Positions 10,997 through 20,027 of a DNA stretch of 64,000 nucleotides are shown piece after piece (position 1 is the first letter of the stretch; the number at the start of each line of letters is the position of its first letter). The position numbers and the translations under genes were made by a program. The stretch covers positions 41,453,781-41,517,780 of the forward strand of contig NC_053497.1 in NCBI RefSeq assembly GCF_905171775.1, in the 5' to 3' direction. The notes beneath the pieces are model-generated. The model saw only the letters and a program-made list of their open reading frames with translations. It had not been told where the DNA came from and did not search any database. The stretch comes from Rana temporaria. Its lineage: Eukaryota; Chordata; Amphibia; Anura; Ranidae.

Positions 10997-11861
10997 CTAG
11001 TGCTTTAATGTCACCTTCCGGGACGCCGGACCGTGCGGCCTCCGAGGCTGCCCCGATCCTAAAAGAATGGGATGAAAATTTGAAATCCTCCAAACCCAAT
11101 TTAGCCAGACACCTCTTCAGGATTGAATCAAATTGATATTTGGTAAGGGGAAGAGAATCAACATGAGCCAGGAAATACTCCCCCCCGGGTGGTCTGAACC
11201 TTAGGAAATGTTTCACCACTGCTACTGGGCAAATAGACAACTCATCCTGCATTTTTAAATTTACCCATCTACCTTTACCAACCTGGTCCGTCTTGGAGTG
11301 CTGTAGCCATATACGCACACCAGCTTGTTCCACCAACACCTGTTCTGGCCGTAGACCAGAACCACCTTTTTTGCTGGCCGGTATCAGTTCCGAAACACGG
11401 AAGGCACCAAAAAAGGCCAGCACAAACGCTGTCTTGAAGAGTAGTGCCTCGTATCTCGAAAAACACACCGCCTCTGTAGCCTTACACAGCCCTTTTAGGA
11501 TTTCCAGCGAGATTGGTCTCCTCCCATCCGTCACCGGATTGGATCTTCTGTACCCCTTTAGGGCCTGTTTTACTGTAAAATAATAAGAACACGGCTTCAA
11601 ACCTAATAAACGGAAATTAAAAGAAATGCCGGCCAACACCTTAGTAATGTGACTACAGGACAACTGTTGCCGCATTAAACTTGACAAAAAAGCTAAGATC
11701 GCGCCCTCAGAAGGCTGACTAAACACATGACCCTCTTGGCCTGCAAAAGCTATCCAGCTGCTCCAGGCTGCAGTGTAACAAGCCCATGTTTTGGGTGCCA
11801 GAGACCTCGTAATTGCCGCCGACACTTCCTCTAGATCATCTCCCACAGGTAGGCCGGGCAA
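10941..11861 (-). CDS. Ngaro tyrosine recombinase
   Basis: About 306 residues, open throughout. The catalytic set of the phage-integrase superfamily can be seen: Arg in FGAFRVSEL (about residue 160), Lys in HSKTDQ, HSFR (His-x-x-Arg) near residue 267, GGWRS in place of the second His, and the nucleophile Tyr in QLYVRP near the end. It would insert a circular double-stranded DNA copy by recombination without target duplication. The displayed start is TTG and the first AUG is near residue 88, so translation probably depends on splicing or frameshifting from the upstream ORF. A CTGCAG acceptor-like site after a pyrimidine tract lies at about 11912. The 5' end overlaps the RT/RNase H stop (11831). 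Confidence 0.9.
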   Translation of the reverse strand: MPGLPVGDDLEEVSAAITRSLAPKTWACYTAAWSSWIAFAGQEGHVFSQPSEGAILAFLSSLMRQQLSCSHITKVLAGISFNFRLLGLKPCSYYFTVKQALKGYRRSNPVTDGRRPISLEILKGLCKATEAVCFSRYEALLFKTAFVLAFFGAFRVSELIPASKKGGSGLRPEQVLVEQAGVRIWLQHSKTDQVGKGRWVNLKMQDELSICPVAVVKHFLRFRPPGGEYFLAHVDSLPLTKYQFDSILKRCLAKLGLEDFKFSSHSFRIGAASEAARSGVPEGDIKALGGWRSKCFQLYVRPNLFV

Positions 11862-13066
11862 GGAAAACCGAGCACATCCGCCTCCGGAAAAAGACTCCGA
11901 AAACGCTCCTCCTGCAGGCGAGACAGAGAATCGGCCAGATTATTCAACACCCCTGGGACATACTTAGCCTTCAGCCAGATGTTGAACTTGAGGCATCTGA
12001 AAACAACTTGCCGTAGGATCCTTATAACTGGCAACGACTTCGATGACAAGCAGTTGACAGCATAAAGTACCCCCTTATTGTCTGTCTCAACTAGAATTCG
12101 CCTGTTTGCAAATTCAGTTCCCCATAGCTCCAAAGCCACTAATATTGGAAATAATTCCAAAAGGACCACGTTTTTGGTCGCTCCCGAAATCACCCAAGAC
12201 TCTGGCCAAACTGCGCAACACCAGTGTGTTTTCCATATTGCACCGAAACCTTTCGAACCCGCCGCATCTGTAAACAAACGAAAATCGCTGGCGACGACAA
12301 AATCTGCTTGGAAAAAAGACCTGCCGTTGTAGCAGTCCAAAAATCTTGCCCACACTAGAAGGTCCTCTTTCAAAGGGGTGGTCACCCTAATATGATCAAA
12401 TGGCGATTTCTTTCCTGCAATGGAGAGATGCAAGCGTCGAGAAAAAACTCTGCCGACCGGCATTATCCTGCACGCAAATGCCAGAACGCCTAGCAACGAT
12501 TGCATCTCTTTCAGGCGCACTTTTCTCTTCCGGAGCACCGACGCAATTAAACCTTTCAACTTTTGTACTTTTATAATTGGCAAACGGCACTCCATGCTTT
12601 CGGTGTCTAATTCGATGCCCAAAAAATCGAGCGACGTACCGGGCCGACGCGTTTTGTCCTCAGCGAGCGGAAAACCAAAATCTTGCGCCATCGACTGAAA
12701 TTTAAACAAAAGCTCCGCGCATAAAAAGGAATCGGACGGTCCTATGAACAGAAAATCGTCCAGGTAGTGGACTATACTGTCCACTCCTGACTGCACACTG
12801 AGTACCCAGTGAAGAAAAGTTGCAAATGCCTCAAAATATGCGCATGACAGCGAGCACCCCATTGGTAGGCATCTGTCGAAAAAATACTGCCCTTCAAAAT
12901 AAAAACCGAGAGAGTCGAATGCTCTTGGCGAGACTGGCAATAACCTGAAGGCCGCCTTTATGTCCGCCTTTGCCAGTAGCGCCCCCGGACCATGCAACTT
13001 TATTCTTGAAATCGCATCTTCTAAAGTGGCGTAAGATACCCTACATACCTCATCCGCAATGTCGTC
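11831..13066 (-). CDS. Ngaro reverse transcriptase / RNase H, main part
   Basis: The frame reopens at about 13066 and runs to the stop at 11831. RT blocks: LLAKADIKAAFRLLPV (block A with Asp), LPMGCSLSCAYFE (block B) and HYLDDFLF (catalytic YLDD). RNase H: LFTDAAGSKGFGAIW, LLELFPILVALELWG, VETDNKGV and PGVLNNLADSLSR supply the acidic residues. The protein would copy element RNA into DNA. The N-terminal RT portion lies in a different frame at 13021-13455, so the coding sequence is broken by a one-base loss near 13068. RNase H is followed by about 25 residues that overlap the recombinase ORF. Confidence 0.9.
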   Translation of the reverse strand, partial: DDIADEVCRVSYATLEDAISRIKLHGPGALLAKADIKAAFRLLPVSPRAFDSLGFYFEGQYFFDRCLPMGCSLSCAYFEAFATFLHWVLSVQSGVDSIVHYLDDFLFIGPSDSFLCAELLFKFQSMAQDFGFPLAEDKTRRPGTSLDFLGIELDTESMECRLPIIKVQKLKGLIASVLRKRKVRLKEMQSLLGVLAFACRIMPVGRVFSRRLHLSIAGKKSPFDHIRVTTPLKEDLLVWARFLDCYNGRSFFQADFVVASDFRLFTDAAGSKGFGAIWKTHWCCAVWPESWVISGATKNVVLLELFPILVALELWGTEFANRRILVETDNKGVLYAVNCLSSKSLPVIRILRQVVFRCLKFNIWLKAKYVPGVLNNLADSLSRLQEERFRSLFPEADVLGFPCPAYLWEMI

Positions 13067-13455
13067 AACGATTCTCCTTTGGGAAAGGACAAATGATGGA
13101 TTATCCTATATTCGTTAGGTTCCCGCTTCGGTACTACGCCTAACGGTGAGACCCTAAAATTCCGAAAGGGGGGTTGGTCAAAAGGCCCCGCTATTCTACC
13201 TTCTCTCAATTCTTTGCACAGCTTGTCCCTTACCACCTGAGGGAATCGCTCGACTGACTTCAAATTACCCGCTAGCCTGAAACCTTCCCCTGAAAAAGCA
13301 GGTAGCGGAAAACCCTGATCAAAACCCTCCTTAAGTAAACATGCCTTCTCCCTGTCTGGGTACCTGTCCAGCCACGGGCGCAGACTTTCCAGCCTCACAG
13401 GTGTGCAGGCTTTTTGGAAAAATATGCTGCGCCTGCGAAGGGACGGCCACAGCAT
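13021..13455 (-). pseudogene. Ngaro RT, N-terminal part (frame disrupted)
   Basis: It starts at a real ATG (13455) and contains the fingers region: PLPAFSGEGFRLAGNL, then FRNFRVSPLGVVPKREP and YRIIHHLSFPKGES, typical of DIRS/Ngaro RT. After KGES the frame runs into a TAG at 13021-13023, whereas the shifted frame continues the RT. A single missing base around 13066-13070 explains this. It may be a true mutation or an assembly indel. Confidence 0.85.
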
Positions 13456-13740
13456 TTCTCTTAAAGCATTTTATCGCTGGATGCCCGCCAGCGCATATAG
13501 AGCATTCGTGCCTATACTTGCAAGCACTGCTCCAACGGCATTGGCTCTCGTTAAAAGCAAAACAGCAGCCTTTTCTGAGAGCCGCTGCGGGAGTAGCTCC
13601 CGGGGGCTGCCTAGGAGCTGGCGGTTTCAGGGGTGCCATCAAATTTAACCACAGGCCTACATCTTTCATACCCCACCTAAGGGACGGGTGGATTGATAAT
13701 TTCTGACGGTATGACTCATCATAGAAGTGCCGCCAAAATT
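13331..13740 (-). pseudogene. Ngaro gag, C-terminal zinc-finger part (shifted frame)
   Basis: From about 13738 the gag sequence continues one frame away: FYDESYRQKLSIHPSLRWG and then a Cys/His cluster CCFAFNESQCRWSSACKYRH, CSICAGGHPAIKC, the usual nucleic-acid-binding end of Ngaro and DIRS gag. It overlaps the RT start. The switch falls on the heptamer A AAT TTT (13741-13735), so ribosomal frameshifting or a small deletion are both possible. Confidence 0.8.
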
Positions 13741-14862
13741 TTTGTAAGCTTCCAACACGTGGTCTAGATGCTGGAAAAGCCCACCGCACTGCTCCGGGTG
13801 TTTTTCTCCTAGCACACCTGCAAATATGCAAAAGGCCTGGAGCCAGTTGTTGAAAGACCTAGGTATTGACCTGCGCCTCTCATCCTCTCTTTCTTCCCGC
13901 TTGCTAACAGCCACTTCCTTATTTGCAGGTAGTAATGAAAGCAAGTCTACATAATCTCCATTCCAGATCTTTTCTTTCAAAGCCAGGCTCAGATGGTAAC
14001 CCAAAGGAGACACCTCACAAGGCAATGCCTCCTTCATAAACCTCTCTGGTACGCAGACTTTAGGAGTCTCCTTGCAACTTTCAACAGAGCCTGAACCACT
14101 AGCAGTAGCTAACTGAGGAGTAAACACAGGGGCAACAATGGGGTTAACAGCAGCGTTACCTGATATGTTGTGAGGGGTTAAGATTTCACTCTGACTAACA
14201 GGCATTTTAGCATTTAAAGATTGGATCAGTACTGACAATGAACCCACAAGCCCAGATAATAAAGATAACTGGCTTAACTCACCCACTGCTGGGGGCTGGA
14301 TGCCCTGCTGCTGAGCCGCTTGCTCCAGCAGCGCTGCAGGGCCTTGCTGTCTCCCTTGCAAACCAGGTGCCTGTTGTGGCGCCCCTGGGTGCTGAGCGCT
14401 TGCCTGTGGTGGACCTTGTTGCTGCCTGAGGGCCTGCGCCGCCGGCTGTCTGCCTCTGCTGACCTGTGGAGTTGTCTTCTTTGCTTGACCCCGGCGACCC
14501 CCCTTCTTCGCGGGGGACTGTGAAGCCGCACGCTTCTTCTTTCTTCCACCCGAGCTCCTGGTCGCCACGCCCCCGGCCTCGTCCTCCGACTGCTGCGTTG
14601 ACATCCCAGCTTCAGCCACTGGCGGGGCACTCGCTCTCTCCGGCGGGGAGCTGCGTCTTGAACGAGGGGATGGGGCGGGAGCGGGCGGTACCTGCACAGA
14701 GCCGTCCATCAAAATTAGCTCACCGCCCCATGGCACGCCTTCTTCTCCTTCCTCGCAAAGCCGCGCCTCCTTCTCCGTACCAGCCGACAGGCATTGGCGT
14801 AGCCACGCTTCGCCTCCGGCTCCGCCTGCCTTCTCGACGAGCTGCCTTAGCAAATCTTCCAT
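13666..14862 (-). CDS. Ngaro gag-like ORF1
   Basis: About 398 residues from ATG at 14862; the open frame extends seven codons further, but only with a TTG start. Order of parts: a short N-terminal helical region; a basic, Ser/Pro/Gln-rich linker with RKKKR and AKKGGRRGQAKK, suggesting nuclear localisation or RNA binding; then the conserved core PLGYHLSLALKEKIWNGDYV and FNNWLQAFCIFAGVLGEKHP typical of DIRS/Ngaro gag. The last residues after YKNFGG are out of the conserved frame. The predicted promoter lies in the A1 repeat about 85 bp upstream. Confidence 0.85.
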   Translation of the reverse strand: MEDLLRQLVEKAGGAGGEAWLRQCLSAGTEKEARLCEEGEEGVPWGGELILMDGSVQVPPAPAPSPRSRRSSPPERASAPPVAEAGMSTQQSEDEAGGVATRSSGGRKKKRAASQSPAKKGGRRGQAKKTTPQVSRGRQPAAQALRQQQGPPQASAQHPGAPQQAPGLQGRQQGPAALLEQAAQQQGIQPPAVGELSQLSLLSGLVGSLSVLIQSLNAKMPVSQSEILTPHNISGNAAVNPIVAPVFTPQLATASGSGSVESCKETPKVCVPERFMKEALPCEVSPLGYHLSLALKEKIWNGDYVDLLSLLPANKEVAVSKREEREDERRRSIPRSFNNWLQAFCIFAGVLGEKHPEQCGGLFQHLDHVLEAYKNFGGTSMMSHTVRNYQSTRPLGGV

Positions 14863-14886
14863 CTGAGCAGGTAAGACGTTCAAGCA

Positions 14887-15130
14887 GGAGTCCGTGCTGC
14901 TTGCTTCACACAGGGCCAGAGGAAGACCACCGGAAGCTGCTGGTCCTTAAATAGCCTCCAGGCTCTTCCAGCAGCTTCCACCGCACCCTATTGGCTGATC
15001 CCACCCGGCCTGCCGAGCTCCTTAGCAGGCCAGGTGCTGCCATTAACCACCTTAACCCTTACCTACCTAGCAGGGCTGAGGGAGCCGCAGTCCCAAGAAA
15101 GTGGGCTCATATTGTGCCCCCTTTATTCAT
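14887..15130 (-). repeat. Ngaro A1 repeat
   Basis: 244 bp copy of 9835-10078. It forms the 5' end of the element in its own orientation. Confidence 0.9.
14946..14953 (-). promoter_or_regulatory. TATA-like box of the Ngaro element
   Basis: The minus strand reads CTATTTAAGG, about 85 bp before the gag ATG. The same box is present in A2 (about 9894-9901). Position and sequence fit a Pol II core promoter; this is inference. Confidence 0.4.
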
Positions 15131-15251
15131 TCTAGCAATCTTATGTATTGGGTCTCCAGTCTATGACAACCCAAGCTCAAAAAACCCTTGCAGTATGTTT
15201 GTGGTCTTTCACCATATTTGTAGCATACTTGCAGTCTCTAACTGCAGTTCT

Positions 15252-15400
15252 GTAGTATTATATATACAGCGGGTAAAAAAAGTATTGAACACGTCACCAT
15301 TTTTCTAGGTAAATATATTTCTTATGGCGCTATTGACGTGAAATTTTTGCCACTTGGACCGCCCATGCAATCCATTAGACATGTGCAATTAGTTTAGTTC
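15252..15400. mobile_element. Tc1/mariner-like end fragment
   Basis: TATATACAGCGGGTAAAAAA and the following GTATTGAACACGTCACC have the form of a Tc1-family terminal repeat next to TA. The partner end is not found. Confidence 0.35.
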
Positions 15401-15414
15401 CAAATTAGTTTTTT

Positions 15415-15741
15415 AACAAATTTTTACAAATTCATGAATTCCGAAATATTGTCATTTCGGAATTTTTGGAGTTTCAGATTTCCGAAATTCGGAATTTCCG
15501 AATTTTCGATTTTTCCGAAATTTTGAATTTTCGAATTTCGAAATTTGAAAATTTCTGAAATTTCGAAAATTCAGAATTGGGAAATTTAAAATTCGTAAAT
15601 TAGAAAATTCAGAATTCAAAAATTGGAAATTTGAAAATTCAGAATTAGATAATTTGAAAATTGGAAATTCGAAAATTGGAAATTTGAAAATCAGAAATTC
15701 AAAAAATCGGAAATTCTAAAATTCTAAAATTTAGAATTTAA
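15415..15741. repeat. Degenerate GAATTTCCGAA array, left part
   Basis: Dozens of variants of GAATTTCCGAAATTT in both orientations. The same pattern resumes at 16926-17080, so the element at 15742-16921 interrupts one array. Confidence 0.7.
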
Positions 15742-16921
15742 CCACTTCAATACCGCACATAGACATATGACGTCCACAAAGGGGATCTCCCATCCCGGGT
15801 GGATGTCATATGACGTCCTATACTTTGTGTGGTGATATCTGAATGATGCCTGCAGCTAGAGGCATCAGTCAGATATCATTGTGTTCCGGCGGCGATCCTG
15901 CGCACCATAAGTTCGATCATAGCTTGATCATTCTTATAGGTGGCAGGAGGGGACATCCCCCTCCCGCCACCATCCGGTGCTTCTCCAGGCTCTCCCGTGC
16001 CATCGGGGGCCCAGAGAAAGAATCGCCCAGCGCCAGATAGGAAGCATAGAGATGACTGGTGACCAGATGGTCACCAGTCATCTCTATGACCGTTGGAGGC
16101 CCGAGCGCGATGTGATGACGTCACACCTGGGTACCCCGAAGTAAACAAAGCCGCAATTGCGGCTAGTAAGCATGAGATCTGTGAATGTTTTTTCACAATC
16201 TCATGCTTTCCAGCCTGGAGGAGAGATGTGGGGTCTTATCTCTCCTTAAAGAGGACCTGTCACACACCTTTCCTATTACAAGGGATGTTTACCAACCGTG
16301 ATCAATTGATCAATTTTTTTTTTTAAAAAGTGTAAAAAAAAAAAATTTTAAAACACCCCTGTCCCCCGTAGCTCGTGTTAAGAAGCGAACGCACTAGTAA
16401 GTCCCACCCACGTATGTAAACGTTGTTCAAACCACATATGTGAGGTATTGCCGTGTGCGTTAGAGCGTGTGCAACAATTCTAGCACTAGACCTCCTCTGT
16501 AACTCTAAACTGGTAACCTGTAAATGTTTTCAAAGCGTGGAGATTTTTAAGTAACGAAGTTTGGCGCCATTCCATGAGTGTGCGTGACATGTTAGGTATC
16601 TATTTACTCGGCGTAACATCATCTTTCATATTTTACAAAAAAATTGGGCTAACTTTACTGTTTTGTTATTTTTAAATTAATGAAACAATTTGTTTTCCAA
16701 AAAGAAAGGCGTTTGAAAAATTATTGTGCAAATACCGTGCAAGATAAAAAGTTGCAATGACCGACATTTTATTCCCTAGGGTGTCTGCTAAAAAAACATA
16801 TATAATGTTTGGGGGTTCCGAGTAATTTTCTAGCAAAATAATGATGATTTGTACATGTAGGAGAGAAGTGCCAGAATAGGCCCGGTATGGAGGTGGGTAT
16901 AAAAGCCCTGTATTGAAGGGG
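15742..16921. mobile_element. 1.18-kb TTAA element
   Basis: TTAA at 15738-15741 and 16922-16925. Ends CCACTTCAATA and, reversed, CCCCTTCAATA (10/11). No intact ORF. A truncated copy in the opposite orientation is at about 34595-35185 (shared blocks include CTAGCACTAGACCTCC and GGTGTCTGCTAAAAAA). Confidence 0.7.
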
Positions 16922-16925
16922 TTAA

Positions 16926-17085
16926 AAATTCTCGAATTTCCAGAATTCTGAATTCCGTATTTTCTAATTTCCGAATTTTCTAATTTCCGAATCTTCAAAT
17001 TTTCGAATTTCCGAATATCTGAAATCCGAATTTTCAAATTTCTGAATCTTCAAATTTCCGAATTCCGAATTTTAACACCCCCCCA
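16926..17085. repeat. Degenerate GAATTTCCGAA array, right part
   Basis: Continues the pattern of 15415-15741 up to a run of C at about 17078. Confidence 0.65.
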
Positions 17086-18050
17086 GGTTCCCCCCCATGC
17101 TGTAAAATAACAACTGGACGGGGCTGTTCACATGCTGCGGTCACGATGCTTTGCTTTGCAACCGCAGCATTTTTAATTTGGGGTGCAGAGTTTGACAAAC
17201 GCCACCACTTTTCAAACCCACCCATTGAGTTCAGTGAAGCTGACAGGCTCAGAGAAGCATGCTGACAGTAGAGGCATCATGGGCCAGACAGGACCAGCCA
17301 GATGTGGCCTTGGGGTCACACATTTCTCAGGTCTGTCCTTGTTCATCCACACTGAAAAAATCAGTTTTACACAGAATACTGTTTTAACGTAATGTTATTT
17401 TCATAAACTGCTTTAACTGGGTAAGTTACTCTTTAGTCTCTGTCTTTCGCCCATATTGCCTTATGCATGGATATTCATTCTCACGAAAGCATTGTCTGGT
17501 CAGATCAGCTTGGTATAAGTGTTTAGCAGCCCAGCACAGATGAGAAATGACATTTCATTAATATCCACTGCCCTCATCATATGGACATGACAGATGTACA
17601 GGCTCTGATTACACCTGGACAAGGTTCATGGTTATTACACGACCTGCTCCCAGCGGTTGGTGCAACAGTTTCCTTCCTATAAGCATCAATATCTGTTCAC
17701 TGGAAAAAGAAATATTTAAAATATATTCGGTGAGTTGTATAAAACAGGATTAAGCATGCTGTGATGTCATTCAACGGTAAATCCATATTAATGTGTAAAT
17801 AAAAGTTATATTTCATGAGACAGCTCTGCTGATGTGTGGTGACTGCACCTGCAGGGGTAGTACCAGCTGTTCAAGTGTATTTGCATTATATGGAGCAGCA
17901 CATTCAAAAAGGTCTCTTTGTCTATGGTAGTTTCATCCCTAGCTGCCATAATTAAAGTGCAACAGTGAAATGCTATTTAATAAAGATCACTTCTAGGCAG
18001 TATGGAAAAATCAAGCAGGAAACTGCAAATGTAATCCAAGAAATATTGCT
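17086..18050. other. No gene recognised; largely unique sequence
   Basis: No repeat family is obvious from about 17400 onward. I searched it for the first coding exon of the downstream connexin (an ATG-GGN-GAR-TGG start) and did not find it. Confidence 0.5.
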
Positions 18051-18054
18051 TTAA

Positions 18055-18595
18055 AGCGGTGTTCCTGCCACAATTTCACTTTTTAAATATAAATACCCCT
18101 GTAATACACAAGCTTAATGTATTCTAGTAAAGTTAGTCTGTAAACTAAGGTCCGTTTTGTTAGGTTGTTACAGCATTTAGACACTTTATAAAATAGAAAT
18201 TGACTGGGGCCATCTTAAGTGTGGGCATCATGAAGCCAGACTGTATGACTTCCTGGATTTCAGCCTTGCAGATCTCGCACATGCTCAGTGCTGCACAAGC
18301 CGTGTAATGGGTTTCAGATCAGGTTTCAGCACCTGTACTGTCCAAGTCACATGATTCTTCGAGACTGGGGAGTGGACAGACTCCTGGAAAGTTACACCCA
18401 CTACATTCCCAGGAGTCTGTGCGGTGTAGGTTAGGAAGCTTAAACACCTAGGTGCAGGAAGTGGGAAGATTAACTATTCTGCCTAGCAACAACACTTTGA
18501 AGGCATCTAAAAAAAAAAAAAAAAATTCTTAAAGTACTAATGACATTTTTTTAAAACTACTGATGTAATGTTATATTTATGGGTGGAACTCCACT
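18055..18595. mobile_element. TTAA MITE (541 bp)
   Basis: TTAA at 18051-18054 and 18596-18599. Ends AGCGGTGTTCCTGCC and, reversed, AGTGGAGTTCCACCC. Same end style as 2471-2987. Confidence 0.65.
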
Positions 18596-18883
18596 TTAAG
18601 TGTAACTTTAGCCCTTTTTTTGTGGGGGGGGGGGGGGATATTCATATGAAAGAATATAACATAACGCGGATCTCCACATTGTGTGAAGCTGTCCTTTAAA
18701 TGTTTCCCCCATTCCTGCCTTAGGTACATATACAATTGAAAACTATGGTTTCACTTAGTGGTGGAATCTCTGTTTTACATTCCATGGATGATGTGCCCAA
18801 TTAATTTTAAAAGGGAAGTTTCAGGAAAAAAAACGTAAATTTTAAATAAAGAACTTTGAAGCAAAATAAGGGTCAGTGCCCAT

Positions 18884-19531
18884 TAGGGCTGCAACTAACG
18901 ATTATTTTCATAATCGATTAGTTGGCCGATTATTGTTTCGATTAATCGGATAATAGCCTTACAAAAAAAAATTGCATTTTAAAAAAAAATTTGGGGACAA
19001 TTTGTTGTTGCGCAGATTACAAAACACAATTTGCCGCAAAAACACATTAAATGCTTTTCTGCAGCTTCTCCATTGAAGTATATTGAACAAAAAAAAATAA
19101 AAAATAGCACAGTTTTGCGTTAAAAAGTCCTTGCCCTTTCCAAATACGCAGCAGCTGAAAAAAAATCATGGATGTGAATGTGTCCCATAGGAAAACATGT
19201 AAATGACCTGTAATGTGTTTCTGCAAAAAGCACCAAAAAACAGAGGTGTGAGCCAGACCTGAGATGTTTAGTAACATAATGGGGTTAAAAAAACTAAAAT
19301 AAGCACAAAAAGAGCAAATAATCGCTACTGTAAGGGGTTCATTTTTTTACTGTGGGTCAGTGAAAGTAATATTTATAGTAGCGATTTGTTTTTTTGTACT
19401 ATAAAAGGGCTAATTTTTTTTTTTTTTTAATCCCATTATGTTACTGGCCGATTAATCGATTATGAAAATTGTAATCGATTAATTTCATAATCGATTAGTT
19501 GTCGATTAATCGATTAGTTGTTTCGGCCCTA
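18884..19531. mobile_element. hAT element with perfect 8-bp target duplication
   Basis: Flanked by GTGCCCAT at 18876-18883 and 19532-19539. Ends TAGGGCTGCAACTAACG and, reversed, TAGGGCCGAAACAACTAA, followed by multiple ATAATCGATTA palindromes. There is no transposase ORF, so it is non-autonomous. Confidence 0.85.
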
Positions 19532-19712
19532 GTGCCCATCAATGCAGCCTCATCAATGCCCATCTGCAACCTCAAAATTTCCAATCAATGCAGCTTGATC
19601 AATGCCCATCTGCAGCCTCACCATTGCCCACCCATGCAGCTTGATTAATGCCCATCTGAAGCCTCCCCACTGCCATGAATGCAGCCTGATCAATGCCCAT
19701 CTCAGGGAGGGG
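19532..19712. repeat. Minisatellite, CATCAATGCAGCC unit
   Basis: About six imperfect copies of a 25-35-bp unit built on ATCAATGCCCATCTGCAGCC. The hAT target duplication GTGCCCAT is itself part of this unit. Confidence 0.65.
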
Positions 19713-19940
19713 GCGGGATGAGCGCCGTCAGATTACATACAGCGAGAATTTCCTGTTTACTCGGCAGCCTCTTTAATACAAAGTCCCGCCTCCTGGACCG
19801 GCTTCTATGATAGAACACTGGTCCAATGCTGGCCCAGGAGACAGGACTTCTTATTACAGAGGCCGCTGAGTAAACAGGAGATTCTCACTGTATGTAATTT
19901 GACAGCGCCCGTCCCGCCCCCCTCCCTATTCTCTCCGAGG
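19713..19940. repeat. Inverted repeat (hairpin)
   Basis: Blocks around TTACATACAGCGAGAATTTC on the left are mirrored by GAGATTCTCACTGTATGTAA on the right, and GTTTACTCGGC by GCTGAGTAAAC. Confidence 0.65.
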
Positions 19941-20027
19941 CAGCCCAAAAATTGCAGTATCAGCGTATAACACGCACACACTATTTCAACCGATTTGCAG
20001 GGTAAAAAATAAATACAATAAATACAG

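Larger units (their letters stand above)
9529..15130 (-). mobile_element. Complete Ngaro retrotransposon (YR retroelement)
   Basis: The element reads on the minus strand. It has split direct repeats in the order A1 (15130-14887), ORFs, B1 (10326-10077), A2 (10078-9835), B2 (9778-9529), which is the Ngaro arrangement and unlike the inverted ends of DIRS. B1 and A2 abut and share an AT, which reproduces the junction expected for a circular intermediate. The A copies (244 bp) and B copies (250 bp) look identical by eye, so insertion was recent. ORFs in order are gag, RT/RNase H, tyrosine recombinase and an SGNH hydrolase. There is no methyltransferase domain, again as in Ngaro. Two single-base frame disruptions (about 13,738 and 13,068) mean this copy may be inactive, unless they are assembly errors. 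Confidence 0.92.
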
